Assembly (NCBI GenBank): GCA_012961745.1
Contig: DTYT01000161.1
Coordinates: 1 to 8,104, forward strand
Reading direction: 5' to 3'
Source of the DNA: Kiritimatiellia bacterium
Lineage (GTDB): Bacteria > Verrucomicrobiota > Kiritimatiellia > B70-G9
DNA: 8,104 nt
Part shown: one piece after another, positions 6,696 through 8,104 of the stretch
Position numbering within the stretch: the first letter of the stretch is position 1
How the letters are laid out: each line of letters opens with the position of its first letter
The notes under the pieces: generated by a model
What the model was told of the DNA's origin: nothing
What the model saw: the letters and a program-made list of their open reading frames with translations, nothing else
Database searches by the model: none
Translations under genes and position numbers: made by a program

Positions 6696-7370
6696 TCAGC
6701 GTTTCACGATCATGGCCCGCAGCATGTCGCCTGTGTTTTCCGCCGCGTTGGCGATGGCGCCCAGCGCCTTGAGCATCTTCTCGTAGAAAAGGATGGTGAT
6801 CGGATCCAGCTCCGACTCCATTTCATAGATTTTTATACTCAGGCGCCTCTGAATTCGGTCGGCCATCCACTCTCCTTGGTTCAGCTTGGCGACCCTCTCC
6901 AGGACATTGCGGGCTTCGGCACCGGAAAAGGAGCTTTCCACAAGGTCCAGCATGCCTTCGGCCACGCCCAACATCTGGTTGCTGACGCTGACCACCTGCC
7001 GGACCAGTTGTCGCAGCAGGTCCACAATGCCCTCGCGGATCGGCGTGCGGCGAATGAACAGGATTACTGCGTAGTCTTCCACGAAGTCGGCGATGTTGTC
7101 CTGATAATGAAGGTAACGTTCCAGGTCGGCGCGGTCCACCGGCAGAAACAACTGCCGGGGAAGGTGCTCGCGGATATCGAACTTGATGCGGTCGGCCTCG
7201 TATTCCAGGCGTGACACTTCGTCTTGCAACCGGTGAACCCGGTCATAGTCCCGGGCTATCATGGCCTCGGTAAGAGGTTCAATCTGTTCGACGCATTCAT
7301 GTACCTTGCGGGCGTGCTCTACCAGCGGCCCGAAAGGCGATTGTCCGAAGAGCTCCGAAATCAGGGTCAT
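6696..7370 (-). CDS. DUF47 family (PhoU-like) phosphate transport regulator
   Basis: 224 residues, all-helical and without membrane segments; matches the TIGR00153/DUF47 family, relatives of PhoU. Visible features are a short N-terminal stretch MTLISELFGQSPFGPL, a charged helix with LEYEADRIKFDIREHL (55-70), DNIADFVEDY (91-100), ADRIQRRLSIKIYEMESELDP (170-190), and ALGAIANAAENTGDMLRAM (202-220). The acidic E-x-x-x-D and D-x-x-A-D patterns are those used in PhoU-like proteins to hold metal ions. Members encoded beside PiT permeases are thought to control permease activity or phosphate homeostasis, though the biochemical mechanism is poorly known. It is first of the two-gene pair and has a very strong SD, GGAGGTG, four bases before the ATG. 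It acts in the cytoplasm, probably at the inner face of the permease. Confidence 0.92.
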   Translation of the reverse strand: MTLISELFGQSPFGPLVEHARKVHECVEQIEPLTEAMIARDYDRVHRLQDEVSRLEYEADRIKFDIREHLPRQLFLPVDRADLERYLHYQDNIADFVEDYAVILFIRRTPIREGIVDLLRQLVRQVVSVSNQMLGVAEGMLDLVESSFSGAEARNVLERVAKLNQGEWMADRIQRRLSIKIYEMESELDPITILFYEKMLKALGAIANAAENTGDMLRAMIVKR

Positions 7371-7825
7371 GGTTCACCTCCATCGCCGCGCCGCGAAACT
7401 GGCCGCCGCGTACCATGTATTCTTTCCGGTGTCAAGTCCGTCAGCCGTCGCATCCGCACCTCGACTGAGCAATTCTGGCCGGGATCGGTCAACGGCGCTA
7501 TTTGCGGCAAGCGTGCGTAGATAGATCCGCCGACCCGCCACCTCGTCGCTCATGACCGCATCTCTGTAGCCCGGGCTGGGGAAAACTGTCCCGGATACAG
7601 GAAGCAACCCTGATAGAATACGTCGGAGATCAATAGTTTGCTGGCTTTGGAGTTTTCGTGTAGGAGACTCACAATTGTTGAAAGTGTTGTAGAGTGGTTG
7701 GAGCATGGTTGCTGGTGGGCAAGCCAAGCGAGCAAGAGAGTTTTTCCGGCAATAGCCCTCCCCGCCGGGTCCATGCGTCGGCGGTGCGCGCGTGTCTATC
7801 ATATGTGGTGTGGTGTCCCTATGCA
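7371..7825. other. 455-base gap upstream of the phosphate pair, no supported gene
   Basis: A minus-strand frame (7802-7374) and a plus-strand frame (7638-7907) stay open here, but neither has a recognisable sequence, an SD or a protein-like composition. On the minus strand TTGACA (7435-7430) lies 60 bases before the DUF47 start, with only a poor -10 (TACGCG, 7412-7407). A promoter for the phosphate pair is expected in this gap, but I cannot place it with confidence. No tRNA-like cloverleaf or terminator with T-tract was seen. Confidence 0.5.
7375..7381 (-). promoter_or_regulatory. strong ribosome binding site of the DUF47 gene
   Basis: GGAGGTG on the minus strand, near-perfect complement of the 16S 3' end, four bases before the ATG at 7370. 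It fixes the start and suggests high expression. Confidence 0.85.
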
Positions 7826-8104
7826 GTGCGCCTCACACTTCTTAAAGTGTGAGCGCGCTCTGGGCCGGCAGCCCGCCTTGTCCCCGGGAGAACCTGCAGG
7901 GAAGTGAATGGGAGAAACTATGCTCGTAGTTGGACGAATAATCCCTACCGGAATCGCAGTAGCGGCGTCGACGGCGCGGGGTCTCCTAGAAGGCTCTAGT
8001 CGCCAACGTTAGAGAGGCAGACATTGGAGAGGAGACAGAAGCGGTTCTAAGGGGGCGCACATGTACACCAGCCCCAAAAGCCCCCAACTGCGGCAATCGG
8101 CCTA
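7826..8104 (+). mobile_element. possible 5' end of a group II intron, running off the right edge
   Basis: Inference from pattern only. The segment opens with GTGCG, the 5' consensus of group II introns, immediately followed by a perfect 9-bp hairpin. Next comes a GAA-rich non-coding stretch, with GCCTTGTCC (7874-7882) and GGGAGAACCTGCAGGGAAG (7885-7903), then GTGAATGGGAGAAAC and GACGAATAATCCCTACCGG (7934-7952). The order and wording recall domain I of bacterial group II introns as I remember them. There is no long open frame, which fits structured RNA. Domains II-VI, any reverse transcriptase and the 3' AY end would lie beyond the window. Alternatives are another structured RNA, a leader region or plain intergenic sequence. 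Confidence 0.3.
7828..7858. repeat. long stem-loop
   Basis: Perfect 9-bp stem CTCACACTT (7832-7840) and AAGTGTGAG (7845-7853) with loop CTTA, extended by GCGC (7828-7831) to GCGC (7855-7858) across one bulged C. No T-run follows on either strand, so it is not a classical intrinsic terminator. It may be the first domain I stem of the putative intron, or an operator. Confidence 0.7.

Noticed and set aside
7374..7802. Minus-strand open frame of 142 codons ending just before the DUF47 start
   Set aside because: No SD, no recognisable motif, composition unlike a folded protein, and its 3' end merely runs through the DUF47 ribosome binding site.
7920..8012. Plus-strand 30-codon ORF (MLVVGRIIPTGIAVAAS...) with GGAG five bases before the ATG
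   Set aside because: Short, no known family, and lies inside the putative structured RNA; the SD match could be chance in a GA-rich stretch.
8061..8104. Plus-strand ATG after GGGGG, open to the window edge (MYTSPKSPQLRQSA)
   Set aside because: Only 14 codons are visible, too few to call a gene; noted in case the extended sequence shows a coding region.

Overview
This window reads as chromosomal housekeeping DNA from a fairly GC-rich bacterium. GyrB, EF-P and the BamE-like lipoprotein have a flavour I associate with the PVC group (Verrucomicrobiota or Kiritimatiellota). That placement is an impression from remembered family sequences and has low confidence. No phage, CRISPR, rRNA or tRNA gene was found.

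Layout. Positions 1-1326 (minus) hold the N-terminal 442 codons of DNA gyrase subunit B, cut by the left edge at the catalytic glutamate of the Toprim domain. A roughly 300-base divergent intergenic region follows, with a good sigma70-type promoter pointing right. From 1626 a plus-strand pair encodes a cytosolic PAS-containing hybrid histidine kinase and a small BamE/SmpA-like putative lipoprotein; their stop and start codons overlap as ATGA. This pair converges, with only 7 bases between stop codons, on a minus-strand series that reads from right to left: a DUF47/PhoU-like phosphate transport regulator (7370-6696), a PiT-family phosphate permease (6678-5419), translation elongation factor P (5237-4671) and the EF-P-modifying lysyl-tRNA synthetase paralogue EpmA (4646-3705).

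How the genes work together. The DUF47 protein and the PiT permease form the usual two-gene module for low-affinity phosphate uptake. EF-P and EpmA are substrate and enzyme: EF-P carries the PGKGQ loop whose lysine EpmA decorates with beta-lysine, so the modification system lies next to its target. EpmB, the aminomutase that makes beta-lysine, is not in the window. A 9-bp inverted repeat lies between pit and efp and may mark a separate regulatory point.

The right end (7371-8104) has no convincing gene. Its last 279 bases contain a long perfect hairpin and a GTGCG-initiated, GAA-rich non-coding sequence that resembles the start of a bacterial group II intron running off the edge. This is the most interesting unexplained part of the window. 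A run of ten G residues inside the 3' end of epmA, which decides its C-terminus, is the other point most worth checking.
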